A stretch of DNA of 43,638 nucleotides from an uncultured bacterium (GTDB lineage: Bacteria > Verrucomicrobiota > Kiritimatiellia > CAIKKV01 > CAITUY01). Where the stretch lies: NCBI GenBank assembly GCA_903895695.1, contig CAITUY010000029.1:1-43638 (forward strand), in the 5' to 3' direction. Position 1 is the stretch's first letter, and every line of letters begins with the position of its first letter. The notes under the pieces were generated by a model. That model did not search any database and was not told the origin of the DNA. It worked only from the letters and a program-made list of their open reading frames with translations. Positions 26,297-35,115 of this stretch are shown here, in pieces. Made by a program: the position numbers and the translations under genes.

Positions 26297-29200
26297 CGCG
26301 TCTCCTCGACTTCCCAGATTCTGCTGCTGCCCGGCGCCAGGTCGACGTCCTGCTTGAAGGCGAAGACCGGCCAGGCTCGATCCGACGCGATCGAGGTTTT
26401 GATCGCGGCGTCGCCATCGTTATGGGCCTCCACGTACCAGCGCCCCGGCTCCTTCCACGACACCAGCAGGCGGACGTTCGGGTTGTCGCACGTCAGGGGA
26501 TGCCCGACGAAGAAGTCGGCATCGGCATCCGTGGGATCGAGCAGCGCGTAGCCGCACTGGTCGCGGACCGGAATCGGGCGGTAGTTCGGCGCGGGCCGTT
26601 TGCGGTCCACCACGAACGCCGACCAGCGGTCGTTGAGTCCTTCCACCTGCACAGGAATCATGGCGGTGAGCGCGACCTTGGGAATCTGGCACTCGAACGC
26701 GCCGTCCTTGGCCTGTACGCGCCAGAAGGCGTAACTGCTGAGGGTCGTGCCGCGTTGGATCTGATGCGGGTATCCGACCTTGCCGGGCCGCAGGATGCCG
26801 AAGGCGGCCAGGGTGTCGAGCACGTCGTTGAGGTGCAGTCGGTTGGAGATCCCCAGGAAGGGGACCACAATCTCAGAGGCCTTGCCCTTCGCGAACACGT
26901 TGTTGCCCGGGCGATACGCCAGAATGAATGCGCCCTTATCGACGCGGTAGGTCAGCCCCGTGCCGTCGCCGCACAGCACAGCCGTGCCCCCCGGCGTCTC
27001 GAAGACCGCGACGGTTCCCCTTGGGAAAGCACCGGTCGCGGCGCTCTGGCTGCCCGTCGGCGCAAGGGCCCCATCGACGTAGAGCCGCGGCACCATGGGC
27101 ACGCGCAGGAATTCCCAGCCCGTCTCCGCCGCGATCGGCACGTCTTCCTTCGTGCTCAGGTGGACTTGGTATTTCCCGAGCCGCACGTCGCCCAGCGAGG
27201 CGGGCGTGCCGTGCAGGCGCACCCAGCCGCTCATCAGCCGCGTCGGCACAAGATGGTACCAACTCGTCCACGCGTTCTTGCCGATCTGGCCCTGCTTGGC
27301 CGGTTCCTGGTAGTCGTGCCCGAGCGGTGTTTTGGCGGCGCCGTTCTCGGCCGGATCGTAGGCCCAGGCGAAGTTGCCTTGTCCCACGGCGTATTCCGGC
27401 GAAAATAGATAGGTGCTGGGCGCGCTGTGGAGTTCGCGGTATTCGCCCGGCATCTGGAACAGCGTTTCCACGGACGGCGTCGGCACGCTCTGCGGCTGGC
27501 CGTCGACCGGTAGCGTCGGGTACGGGCTGAGCCCGGTTGCCGGCTGGAACCAGGTGCCTTCGGACATCGAGCCCTTGCTGGGCGTCAGGCCGAGGTTCTC
27601 GCGGAACCCGGGCCGGTGCCAGATGGCCGTGCCGTCCTTGCGCCGGAGAAAGCACGTGCCCAGGAAGTTGCAGCGGTCGCCGCAGATGTTCTGGTCGAAA
27701 CACGTGTTACGGTTCCATAGCTCCATGCTGATCGCCCGGCGGCCCTTGAGGTCCTCAACGACCACCACCAGGTCGCGCTGCAGATTGTTGGCCAGCACGA
27801 GGGTCTGCTCGAAGCTTTTGTCCCCGCCCGGCAACCAGCGCCGGTAAATGCCGCGGTCGCCGTCGTAGAGCGTGACTGATTTGAGCCCGGCGTCCGAGGT
27901 CACGTGCAGTCGCGCCCGGTACTCCCACAGGTCGGGCCGCCACCAGTCGCCTTTGGCGACGGCGCAGTCGTTCTGGGGCGTCCAGCACAGGATCTTGGGA
28001 CCGCGGGTGATGTACAGGTACGGCGGATACCAGGCCGGCGCGGTCTTCCAGCGCTCGCGCAAACCCTCGACGCCGTAGGACTCCTTTTTGACGTAGGTGC
28101 CGTCGCCGTACTCGCCCGCCGGCGTGGCCACCGTCTGCCAGCCGTCCGCCGCGCGCTTCGCCACCTGCTCTGGACCGCTCATCAGTTCAAGCGCGAACAC
28201 CATCTGGCAACCGCCCCAGCCGGTCAGATAGAGGTAGTCTTCGAAAGCGCTGTCCACGGGCTTTCCGTCCTCGAAGGAGTAGATGGGAAAGGAGTTGTAG
28301 AGCTTGTAGTCGACGATGGGCGTGTGGTTGCGGGCATGGTTGTACCAACCGATCAGCACGCGGTAGTTCATGTACTGCCAGCCATACTTGAAGATCGGCT
28401 CGGTCCGCGAAACCGCGGTGGTGTTGAGGCGGCCGTCCGGCAACACCATGTCCGGTTTCGGGAACTTGAGGTTGTCGCCGATGTAGAAGAAGTGGTTCCC
28501 CTGCGCATCCTCAATGGTCAGGCCGGGAATGGCGGCGAACAGGCCGTCGGACGCGGCCTCGCACTGGCGTAGCAACTCGTCGAACTTCGCCTGATCCATT
28601 TGCAGGGCATTCTCGAGGAAGACGATGTAGTCCAGTCCCGCCTTGCGGGCCTCGGCGGCATAGTCCGCCACGGTGCCGTGGTAGCCGGATAGCTCGGTCC
28701 GCGCGCCCACCAGGCCGCGTATCTGCTGCAAGTCGTCCATGGCCGGCAGCACGAGGGGCTTCTTCGGGTCGCGCACGACAGGGCGGGCTCCCGACCAGTC
28801 GATCGGCGGAGGAGCCGGGATGAAGTCGGACGACAGCAGCAGATCGTTCGGCGTCTTGGCCCCGCCGTGTCCCTGCTTCAGGGAGGGTTCCGCCAGCCAG
28901 CGCAGGGTGTTGGCCAGGACGCGGAGCCAGTCGCTCGGCTTGTCTCCCACGCCGCCGGAGAGCATCGCCTCGACCGTCGGGCAGTTCGGCGGCGGGGTCA
29001 GCAGCCACTGCTGTGGGAAGCCGCAAAGAGCGAGCCGGCCTTCCTTGACCTGTCGCACGGCCAGCAGGCCGGAATGCTCGGTCAGTGGCTGGTCTTTCCA
29101 CCAGTAAGCTTCAAAGCGTCCAATCCGCATGTCCGCCGCCTTGGGCTTCACCGAGTCCGCGAGCCTCACCACCACGGTCCAGTCGTTGCTGAAGTCAAAG

Positions 29201-29745
29201 GCCAGCGGGTTCCACGCTCCCGAGCGCGGCGTGATCGTGAGCACCCCGCGCACCCCTTCGTTGAACGGGGCGGCGATGCGGTCGGAGAACGAGTGCTTGA
29301 CGCCCATGACATCGGTGACCACGTTTGAGCGATTGGTGTCCTCGAGCTCGTGCCAGCGCATTCGCGCGCCGAGTGCGGCGGCCCATTCCGGCGTCGGGAA
29401 CCACTGGGCGGCCCGGCCCAGGGGCCCGAACGGGGCGGGCACGAAGACGCCGCCGCCCTTCTCGATGAACTGCATGACCACCGGCGCCAGGCTCTCGTCC
29501 CCGGTCGCGCCCAGGACGAGCACGTTGAACTTGCCGCCCGCCAGCCGCTTGGCCAGCTCGCTTGCCTCGCAGGCGTCGAGTTCGATGCCCAGCGCGTGGA
29601 GGGGCTTGGCCACGGTGGCCGCATTCGGCTTTGCGTTGACGAATAGAACAGCGGGAAGCTGCCCACTCTCCGCAGCCGCGCCGGCTACCGGATACCACGC
29701 CGTCGCCGCCAATGCCGCCAGTCCGATCGCACGCTTGAGCATCAT
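26293..29745 (-). CDS. Secreted GATase1-like plus degenerate PHP protein (paralogue 3)
   Basis: Predicted 1150-residue exported protein, first gene of operon B. The ATG at 29745 (or the adjacent 29742) follows GGGGAGGGA and opens a signal peptide ending AAAES (about 26); an upstream extension to 29793 would place charged residues before it and is rejected. Residues 32-290 are GATase1-like (GGGVFVPAPFGP, no cysteine). The PHP-like segment (343-520) is the most decayed of the three: VGARTELSGYHG (346-357) has lost both HxH and the SDG, FLENA (376-380) replaces TDH, and IPGLTIED (406-413) replaces GxE. The beta-rich remainder keeps EDLKGRRAIS and a CGDRCNFLG motif matching the CSDxQNxFG of the paralogues. 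It overlaps the sulfatase start by 4 nt. The function is unknown; fixed gene order with a sulfatase suggests work on the same sulfated glycan. Confidence 0.75.
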   Translation of the reverse strand: MMLKRAIGLAALAATAWYPVAGAAAESGQLPAVLFVNAKPNAATVAKPLHALGIELDACEASELAKRLAGGKFNVLVLGATGDESLAPVVMQFIEKGGGVFVPAPFGPLGRAAQWFPTPEWAAALGARMRWHELEDTNRSNVVTDVMGVKHSFSDRIAAPFNEGVRGVLTITPRSGAWNPLAFDFSNDWTVVVRLADSVKPKAADMRIGRFEAYWWKDQPLTEHSGLLAVRQVKEGRLALCGFPQQWLLTPPPNCPTVEAMLSGGVGDKPSDWLRVLANTLRWLAEPSLKQGHGGAKTPNDLLLSSDFIPAPPPIDWSGARPVVRDPKKPLVLPAMDDLQQIRGLVGARTELSGYHGTVADYAAEARKAGLDYIVFLENALQMDQAKFDELLRQCEAASDGLFAAIPGLTIEDAQGNHFFYIGDNLKFPKPDMVLPDGRLNTTAVSRTEPIFKYGWQYMNYRVLIGWYNHARNHTPIVDYKLYNSFPIYSFEDGKPVDSAFEDYLYLTGWGGCQMVFALELMSGPEQVAKRAADGWQTVATPAGEYGDGTYVKKESYGVEGLRERWKTAPAWYPPYLYITRGPKILCWTPQNDCAVAKGDWWRPDLWEYRARLHVTSDAGLKSVTLYDGDRGIYRRWLPGGDKSFEQTLVLANNLQRDLVVVVEDLKGRRAISMELWNRNTCFDQNICGDRCNFLGTCFLRRKDGTAIWHRPGFRENLGLTPSKGSMSEGTWFQPATGLSPYPTLPVDGQPQSVPTPSVETLFQMPGEYRELHSAPSTYLFSPEYAVGQGNFAWAYDPAENGAAKTPLGHDYQEPAKQGQIGKNAWTSWYHLVPTRLMSGWVRLHGTPASLGDVRLGKYQVHLSTKEDVPIAAETGWEFLRVPMVPRLYVDGALAPTGSQSAATGAFPRGTVAVFETPGGTAVLCGDGTGLTYRVDKGAFILAYRPGNNVFAKGKASEIVVPFLGISNRLHLNDVLDTLAAFGILRPGKVGYPHQIQRGTTLSSYAFWRVQAKDGAFECQIPKVALTAMIPVQVEGLNDRWSAFVVDRKRPAPNYRPIPVRDQCGYALLDPTDADADFFVGHPLTCDNPNVRLLVSWKEPGRWYVEAHNDGDAAIKTSIASDRAWPVFAFKQDVDLAPGSSRIWEVEETR

Positions 29746-29820
29746 GGTCCCTCCCCGGTTTTGCCTCGGTCTCCGCCCTGCGGATCGCCACACTCCAACG
29801 CCTCGAGACCAGGCGTGAAC

Positions 29821-29890
29821 TCATGAGTGGGTTACATGTGGGTAAACCATAGCGTAGGTGTGATCTATTGCAAGATCATGTCATGAGCGG
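29821..29890. repeat. Short direct repeat flanking the divergent promoter region
   Basis: TCATGAGTGG at 29821-29830 and TCATGAGCGG at 29881-29890 are a 9/10 direct repeat exactly 60 bp apart in the gap between operons B and C. They bracket the palindrome at 29861-29878. They may be regulator half-sites, or chance. Confidence 0.35.
29861..29878. promoter_or_regulatory. Candidate operator in the operon B/C divergent gap
   Basis: A perfect palindrome TGATCT-N6-AGATCA lies in the 269-nt gap between the divergent genes starting at 29745 and 30015. A self-complementary TTGCAA is at its centre (29868-29873). On the minus strand this could be a weak -35 box, followed after 16 nt by TATGGT. The motif differs from the CGTTTG-N7-CAAACG repeat before operon A, so another regulator may act here. 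The rest of the gap holds no gene. Confidence 0.4.
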
Positions 29891-30014
29891 CGCGGAATTG
29901 CCCGCGCGCCTGACATCGGTGGACGAGCGGCGCCGGTTGCGGTAGATTGCCGCGTCGAGTCGACGGCCGCGCAGGTGCTGGTTTTTGTTCTGCGTGCCGA
30001 AAGGAGCATAGACA

Positions 30015-31475
30015 ATGGGTTTTGAGATTATCAACCGGCCCGGATCTGTCAGGGTGCAGTTCGAGGGCGACGATGTCCTCGAACTCGTCAATGAGCATCT
30101 CTGTTTTAGGAGCTTCCGCATCGAAAATCTGCGAACCCGGCCGCACGGGCCTATCGAATTGATCAGCCTGGCGACGAGCTGCTTTTACGACCGGCACTAC
30201 CTGCGCGCCAAAATCGATGCGTCGCTAACCGGAGCGCATGAGGTACGGATTACGCTTACCCCGGAGAAGGTCGACCACGACCTGGACAAGATCGTCCACG
30301 AGACGCGGACGATCACGGTGCGCTACCTTCCGGAAGAAAAACGTTTCCGCTACGACATCCGCGCGTGTCTCCATTTTCTCCAGGACGTCGGGCCAAAAAC
30401 GCCGATTCTGGCCATCACGCCCATGCCGCAGTGGGGCGCCGATGACTACGCCGTCGTCGAGTTCGACGATCCGATGCTCGCGGGCGGCGTCGGGCCGCAA
30501 GTGCCGATGACCCAGGACTGGCGGGGCATCCAGGAGCCATGGTTCGACGAACACTGTTTCACGACTGAGTGGCGCAAGCGCTATACGCATGCCTTCCTGC
30601 ATACTGCCGAGCGCGGCTGGCGGAAGATCATCCTGAGCAAGACCCGCAATTCCGTCCAGCAGTTCTATAACCGTCACCTGTTGCGCTGCATTCCCCGGTC
30701 CACCTTCTACTACCTGAAGACCGATGGCGCTTACCTGGCCATCGGCCACGACTATCCCCAGGGGTCCGGGCATCACATCTGCGAATGGGGCATGGACATG
30801 CACTGCTACGCGCTCTTCGCGAAGAGCGGACCCCAGCGTCTCTTCGCCGCCGGCCAGGACATTGCGCTCGACTACCACATCGAGGAACTGCCGGCATCAG
30901 GGGTGCCGGCGACTGTCGCCGATGCGGCTCCGGCCGACCTGGAGCCAGAGGAGTTGAAAGCGGCTGACGCGCCGATCTACGAGGAGCCGTGCTGTCACTT
31001 CGCGGCGTCCACCCTCGATCACCCGGATGCCCAGGCGTGGCGGCTCGAAGGCCCCGGCCGCTGGCTGCGCGAAGGCGGCCGCAAACCGGCCGAGGGCGCG
31101 CTGGTGATCGACCACGGCGGCCAGGCGAAGGAATCCGAATGGCTCTTCCGGTTCTTCGGTCCGTCCCGCGCCGGCAACCCCATTCCGCCTTTGACGCGGC
31201 ACCGGATCGCCGCCTGGGTGAAGGCGGAACAGCCGCAGGAGATGGTCCTGGAGTTGCGCCTGAGCCACATCAACGGGCCGGGCATGTATTCATCGCGCGA
31301 GGTGAAAGTCTCCCAGGTGACTGCGGCGGACGCCCTGCGCAGCGAGGACGGCTGGCAATACCTGGAATGTGTCACGGAGCCGTGCGGAACCTATGTCCTG
31401 TGCGGCGAGATCGCCTTCCGCTACCGCGGTCGCGGTCAGGCCTGGCTTTCCGAACTCGCCGTGACTCGTATCTGA
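30015..31475 (+). CDS. Unrecognised cytoplasmic protein with CBM-like C-terminus
   Basis: Predicted 486-residue protein, first gene of operon C, start supported by AAAGGAGC 8 nt upstream. No signal peptide or membrane segment is present. The N-terminal 300 residues alternate charged and aromatic residues in a beta-rich pattern with several conserved-looking His/Cys clusters (FDEHCF near 179; GHHICEWGMDMHCY near 255), and I do not recognise the family. The last 150 residues (RHRIAAWVKAE, LRLSHINGPG, WQYLECV, LSELAVTRI) resemble a carbohydrate-binding jelly-roll. It lies 24 nt upstream of the heparinase-HEAT gene, so a role with that lyase is likely. It could be an isomerase-like, lyase-accessory or unknown glycan-active protein; nothing in the sequence decides. 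Confidence 0.65.
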   Translation: MGFEIINRPGSVRVQFEGDDVLELVNEHLCFRSFRIENLRTRPHGPIELISLATSCFYDRHYLRAKIDASLTGAHEVRITLTPEKVDHDLDKIVHETRTITVRYLPEEKRFRYDIRACLHFLQDVGPKTPILAITPMPQWGADDYAVVEFDDPMLAGGVGPQVPMTQDWRGIQEPWFDEHCFTTEWRKRYTHAFLHTAERGWRKIILSKTRNSVQQFYNRHLLRCIPRSTFYYLKTDGAYLAIGHDYPQGSGHHICEWGMDMHCYALFAKSGPQRLFAAGQDIALDYHIEELPASGVPATVADAAPADLEPEELKAADAPIYEEPCCHFAASTLDHPDAQAWRLEGPGRWLREGGRKPAEGALVIDHGGQAKESEWLFRFFGPSRAGNPIPPLTRHRIAAWVKAEQPQEMVLELRLSHINGPGMYSSREVKVSQVTAADALRSEDGWQYLECVTEPCGTYVLCGEIAFRYRGRGQAWLSELAVTRI

Positions 31476-31499
31476 GCGGCGCCGTGGGGGGAGTACGTT

Positions 31500-34400
31500 A
31501 TGACTGATTCAGCGAATGCCGGCGGCGTTGCGCCGGTTGGTTTGTCCTGTAGTGGAATGCGGCAGAAGCCGCTCCTGGTCCCGAATGTCGAGAGGCTCCG
31601 GGCGAAACTGGCCCGGGCCGCGTTTCCGCTCGACCGGTATTGGGCCCACTTTCAGCAACTGGCCGCGGCGGAGCCGATCGGCGAATTCCAGGCCCTGCCC
31701 ATGTTTGCGTGGCTGGTCACAGGGGACCGGAAGTACGAGAAGAACATCCGCGCGATCTACCTCGAGCTGATGGAGAAGCTGCCGCTCTGCGACAGTTGCA
31801 TCGAGTCGCAGTACCACACCTACACCGTCGGGTCGCCGCTGGCGCGGTTCGCGATCTACCTCGACTGGGTCTGGGACTCGGGGATCTTCAGCCCCGAGGA
31901 ACTGGCCCGGATTGCCGGGCGGCTCGTCGACCAGGTCTTCAGCCACTGCTACCTCACCCTCAAGGGACGTCTCCCGGCGGGCGACAACCAGCAGGCGTCC
32001 ATGGCCTTCGCCTGCGCGGCGGCGGGCTACGTGTTCGGCGTGAAGCGAATGAAGTTGCGGGCGGCGCAGGCCATGTACGCCGAGGGGCTGGCGCGGTATT
32101 ACGCGATCCTCAAGGAACTGCCGGTAGGCGGCTGGTGCGGCGAGGGATCCGCCTACCACTATGGCGTCGTGGCCCCGGTCGTGGCCCTGTTCACGGCCTT
32201 CGTCGAGGAGGTGACCGGCAAGGACCTCTTCGATGCCACGCCCGGCCAGTCGAGCGTGCGCGAGACGCTCCGCTTCGCCGCCACCGTCATCAACGCCGGT
32301 GGCCTCCTGCCCGGTTGGGACGACTACGGCAACGCGCGCCCCGAGATCAAGATGCACCTCGCCTGGTACGCCCGCCGGAGCGGCGATCATTCCGTCCTTG
32401 GCGAGATCGTCCGCCACGGCCTGTGGAGCGAGAGCAGTATCTGGGGCTGGTACAACGACGACAAGGTCTGGACCTTGTTGTTCTGGCCGGACGAGGCGGT
32501 TCTGCCCGAAACGCCGCCGGTCCTCCAGCCCTGGCTGCAACCGGACGTGTGCGGCAAGCTCATCGCCGCCGGCGGCGCCGTGGACGTGCTGCAGATGTGG
32601 GATGTGGCGGGCGGCGGCATACCCTCGCGCGCGCACCTCAATCCCAACAATGTCGAGATCTGTTCGCACGGCCAGGTCCATACCTGCGACGCCCACGGCA
32701 GCGATGTCGACACGCGCTATTTCGCGTTCGATCCGGAAGTGATGTTCAGCGAACGCGACGCCTTCTCTTTCGCCACCGCCATTCGCATGTGGCAGACGCC
32801 CGAGGAGACGGCCCGGATGACCGAGGAGGACTTGAAGTCCAGGGTCAAGGCCCATGCGGCGACTGTCGCCAAGGGGTGCAGCCACAGCACGCTGGCGGCG
32901 CACTCGGTCATCACGGTCGACCATGAAGGCTGGAAATTCATCCGGGAGGATTTCATCGGCAAGGGCAGCGGCCTGGTCGCCCTGCCGTCGCTGCAGGCGG
33001 TGCGCGGCGATGTGTCGGAGTTCTACCAGAAGGCCTGGGGGGTGCGGCGCATGGTCCGCTCGTCGCTTCTGATCGGCAACCGGCTGGTGCTGATGATCGA
33101 CGAGTTCGCCGGCCGCGGCCGGCGCGATTACACCTGGCGGCTTCATCTCCGCCCGGAGGTCTCCGTCTCCGGTTGCCATGCCCGGCAGCGCCTGCGCGAG
33201 GGCGTCGTCCTCGATGTCGCCACGGAGAAGGGCTCGCCGTTCCAGGTCGAGGAGATCCGCGATTATCCGCGTTATTTCGAACGGCTCACCCATTCGCTTT
33301 CCATCACCCGGCGGCGCGCGTCCGGTCACTTCGCGGTGGCCCTGCGTCCGGGGCTCGCGCGCCGCGTGGTCGCCGACCTCTCGGCCGGCTGGGCCTGCCG
33401 TGGCGGCGGCGACGCCATCCCTGACGACCTCTTCGCGCTGCCGGCCACGGCCAGCCTGGCCAGCGAGTTTTACACGCAACCGTTCCCCGATCCCGCGGTC
33501 TGGCTGGGAAAGACCGTGACGCTCGATGCGGCGCAGGTGAAACGGGCGCAGCGGATATCCATCCGCCGCCGTTCACTCGTCCGGCTCGATGTGTTTGTGA
33601 ACGGCACCCGGGCGGCTCCCACGTTCGAACACCAGGGCTTCGACCCGGACTGCCGCGCGGTGCACCGGTGCACCGTGCCGATCTCCGAATCGCATTTCGA
33701 GGTCGCCGGCCTTCTGAAGGTGGGGGAGAACCGGATCGCCATCGCGTCGTCCGAGTTCCGCAGCCAGATCATTTCCGGACCGGTACTGCTGCTGGAGATG
33801 ACGGAGTCGCCGGCGGCGCCCCTGGAGATATCGCAGGAGGGGGCGTTCTTCAAGATCGTGGACGGGGCCGACATCTGGCGGGTCGTCCCGGACCAGGGCG
33901 AGCCCAGGGAAGTGGCCCTTCCCGCGGGGGCGGGCACGGTGACGGCGGAGCGCGTATTGATCGGGAAGGATACCGTCGCGCTCGGCAACGTGACGCGCGC
34001 GGCGCTGGCGGGTTGGCGGCTGACGGCCGATCGTCCCGTGCATCTGGAAGTTGCCGGCGGACGGTTCCACCTGGATCTCTCGGGCGGTCCCACCGCGTTT
34101 GTCGAGTTATCGGAGGGAGAGGCGGTCGTCCGCGTTCAAGTCGGGTGTGTCGTGTCCATATCCGGGATGCTGCCGGCGAGCGCCGACGGCGGTCCGCGGC
34201 TCTTCCTGCGCACAGGCCAGTCCGGGCCGGTCTTCCTGAACGGGCGGTGTGTTGCTGCCGACCACGACGGCCAGTCATGGTTATCCGTGGCCGATACGCC
34301 CGCCGGCGTCGTCCCTTCGTTCCAGCCGACTGACTGCGGCTTTGAGCCGGGCTACCCGGCGGATGGGCTGACGCCCGAAGCATTGAAGGACTCGCTCCTG

Positions 34401-34904
34401 GCGTCGCTGCGCTCGAAGGAATGGAGAAGGCGCATCACGGCCGTCGAGGCCATTGGCCGGGGGCGACACGCGTGGGCGATTCCCGAGCTCATCCGGATGT
34501 TCGAGGAGGAGGAGGGCCGGGCGCTGTACCCGCCGATCAAGGCAAACTGGCCGCTGTCGAAGATGCTGACGTCCTACCTGGGCGAGCCGGAACCGGAACT
34601 GAGCGAGGACGGCAAGCGCAGGTTCCGCCTGAAGGCCGTGCTGCTGGAGGCATTCGGCCTGCTGAACGCGCAGCAGGCGGCGCCGCTGGTCCTTCGAACC
34701 ATGGAGAAGGGCACGGACTTCTATCCCGGCCTAGTGCAGGCCGGCCTGGCCGCCGGTCGGCTGCGGATGAAGGAGGCCCTGCCGCTTCTCGATCGCTGGG
34801 CCAATCATTTCGAGAAGAACACGCGCGACATGTCGGTGCTCGCCGCCCGGCTGATCCGCGGGGAGATGGATGAAGCCGCCTTTGAGCAGGCGGTGCGGGC
34901 CTAG
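31500..34904 (+). CDS. Heparinase II/III-like lyase with C-terminal HEAT repeats (paralogue 2)
   Basis: Predicted 1134-residue cytoplasmic protein, paralogue of the protein encoded at 16729-20016. The ATG at 31500 has GGGGGGAG 7 nt upstream; an in-frame ATG at 31557 would still precede the conserved part. The toroid domain (25-440) has GDNQQASMAFACAAAGYVFG (161-180) and GGWCGEGSAYHYGVV (210-224), aligning with paralogue 1. The beta-sandwich follows (YTWRLHLRPE), then a further sandwich (670-770). HEAT-like repeats fill the last 180 residues (SLRSKEWRRRITAVEAIGRG; LLEAFGLLNAQQAAPLVLRTM). Absence of a signal peptide implies intracellular action on imported, possibly uronate-containing, oligosaccharides. 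A 211-nt gap with a large hairpin follows it. Confidence 0.78.
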   Translation: MTDSANAGGVAPVGLSCSGMRQKPLLVPNVERLRAKLARAAFPLDRYWAHFQQLAAAEPIGEFQALPMFAWLVTGDRKYEKNIRAIYLELMEKLPLCDSCIESQYHTYTVGSPLARFAIYLDWVWDSGIFSPEELARIAGRLVDQVFSHCYLTLKGRLPAGDNQQASMAFACAAAGYVFGVKRMKLRAAQAMYAEGLARYYAILKELPVGGWCGEGSAYHYGVVAPVVALFTAFVEEVTGKDLFDATPGQSSVRETLRFAATVINAGGLLPGWDDYGNARPEIKMHLAWYARRSGDHSVLGEIVRHGLWSESSIWGWYNDDKVWTLLFWPDEAVLPETPPVLQPWLQPDVCGKLIAAGGAVDVLQMWDVAGGGIPSRAHLNPNNVEICSHGQVHTCDAHGSDVDTRYFAFDPEVMFSERDAFSFATAIRMWQTPEETARMTEEDLKSRVKAHAATVAKGCSHSTLAAHSVITVDHEGWKFIREDFIGKGSGLVALPSLQAVRGDVSEFYQKAWGVRRMVRSSLLIGNRLVLMIDEFAGRGRRDYTWRLHLRPEVSVSGCHARQRLREGVVLDVATEKGSPFQVEEIRDYPRYFERLTHSLSITRRRASGHFAVALRPGLARRVVADLSAGWACRGGGDAIPDDLFALPATASLASEFYTQPFPDPAVWLGKTVTLDAAQVKRAQRISIRRRSLVRLDVFVNGTRAAPTFEHQGFDPDCRAVHRCTVPISESHFEVAGLLKVGENRIAIASSEFRSQIISGPVLLLEMTESPAAPLEISQEGAFFKIVDGADIWRVVPDQGEPREVALPAGAGTVTAERVLIGKDTVALGNVTRAALAGWRLTADRPVHLEVAGGRFHLDLSGGPTAFVELSEGEAVVRVQVGCVVSISGMLPASADGGPRLFLRTGQSGPVFLNGRCVAADHDGQSWLSVADTPAGVVPSFQPTDCGFEPGYPADGLTPEALKDSLLASLRSKEWRRRITAVEAIGRGRHAWAIPELIRMFEEEEGRALYPPIKANWPLSKMLTSYLGEPEPELSEDGKRRFRLKAVLLEAFGLLNAQQAAPLVLRTMEKGTDFYPGLVQAGLAAGRLRMKEALPLLDRWANHFEKNTRDMSVLAARLIRGEMDEAAFEQAVRA

Positions 34905-34943
34905 CGGCCTGTTGGACTTGGGTTCCATGGGCACGCACAATTG

Positions 34944-35014
34944 CTACCGGCCGAGGACGGCCGGCTCCAAAACGAGCCACGGGCGACCTGGAGCCGGCGG
35001 TCCCTCGCCGGTAG
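34944..35014. repeat. Large imperfect palindrome (REP/MITE-like hairpin)
   Basis: Two 25-nt arms, 34944-34968 and 34990-35014, are complementary at 21 of 25 positions around a 21-nt loop, beginning CTACCGGC and ending GCCGGTAG. It occupies the 211-nt gap between the lyase gene (stop 34904) and the next gene (start 35116). It could be a dispersed REP-like repeat, a transcription attenuator, or an mRNA-stabilising structure in operon C. There is no U-tract, so a simple intrinsic terminator is unlikely. No second copy was seen in the window. Confidence 0.6.
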
Positions 35015-35115
35015 AGGCCGTTCGGGACCCAGCGGAGGCGTAAGTCAAACGGGCTGTTAGCACCCGGCGACGCAGTCGAGATTCGGAAGGAATGAACAGC
35101 AGGAGGTAGCATGGC

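Noticed and set aside
31509..33479. 656-codon minus-strand frame
   Set aside because: Shadow of the lyase-HEAT gene; no motif or start signal.
35044..35051. GTCAAACG, matching half of the operon A operator (also at 43075-43082)
   Set aside because: Single half-sites without the CGTTTG partner; an 8-mer is expected by chance in a window this long.
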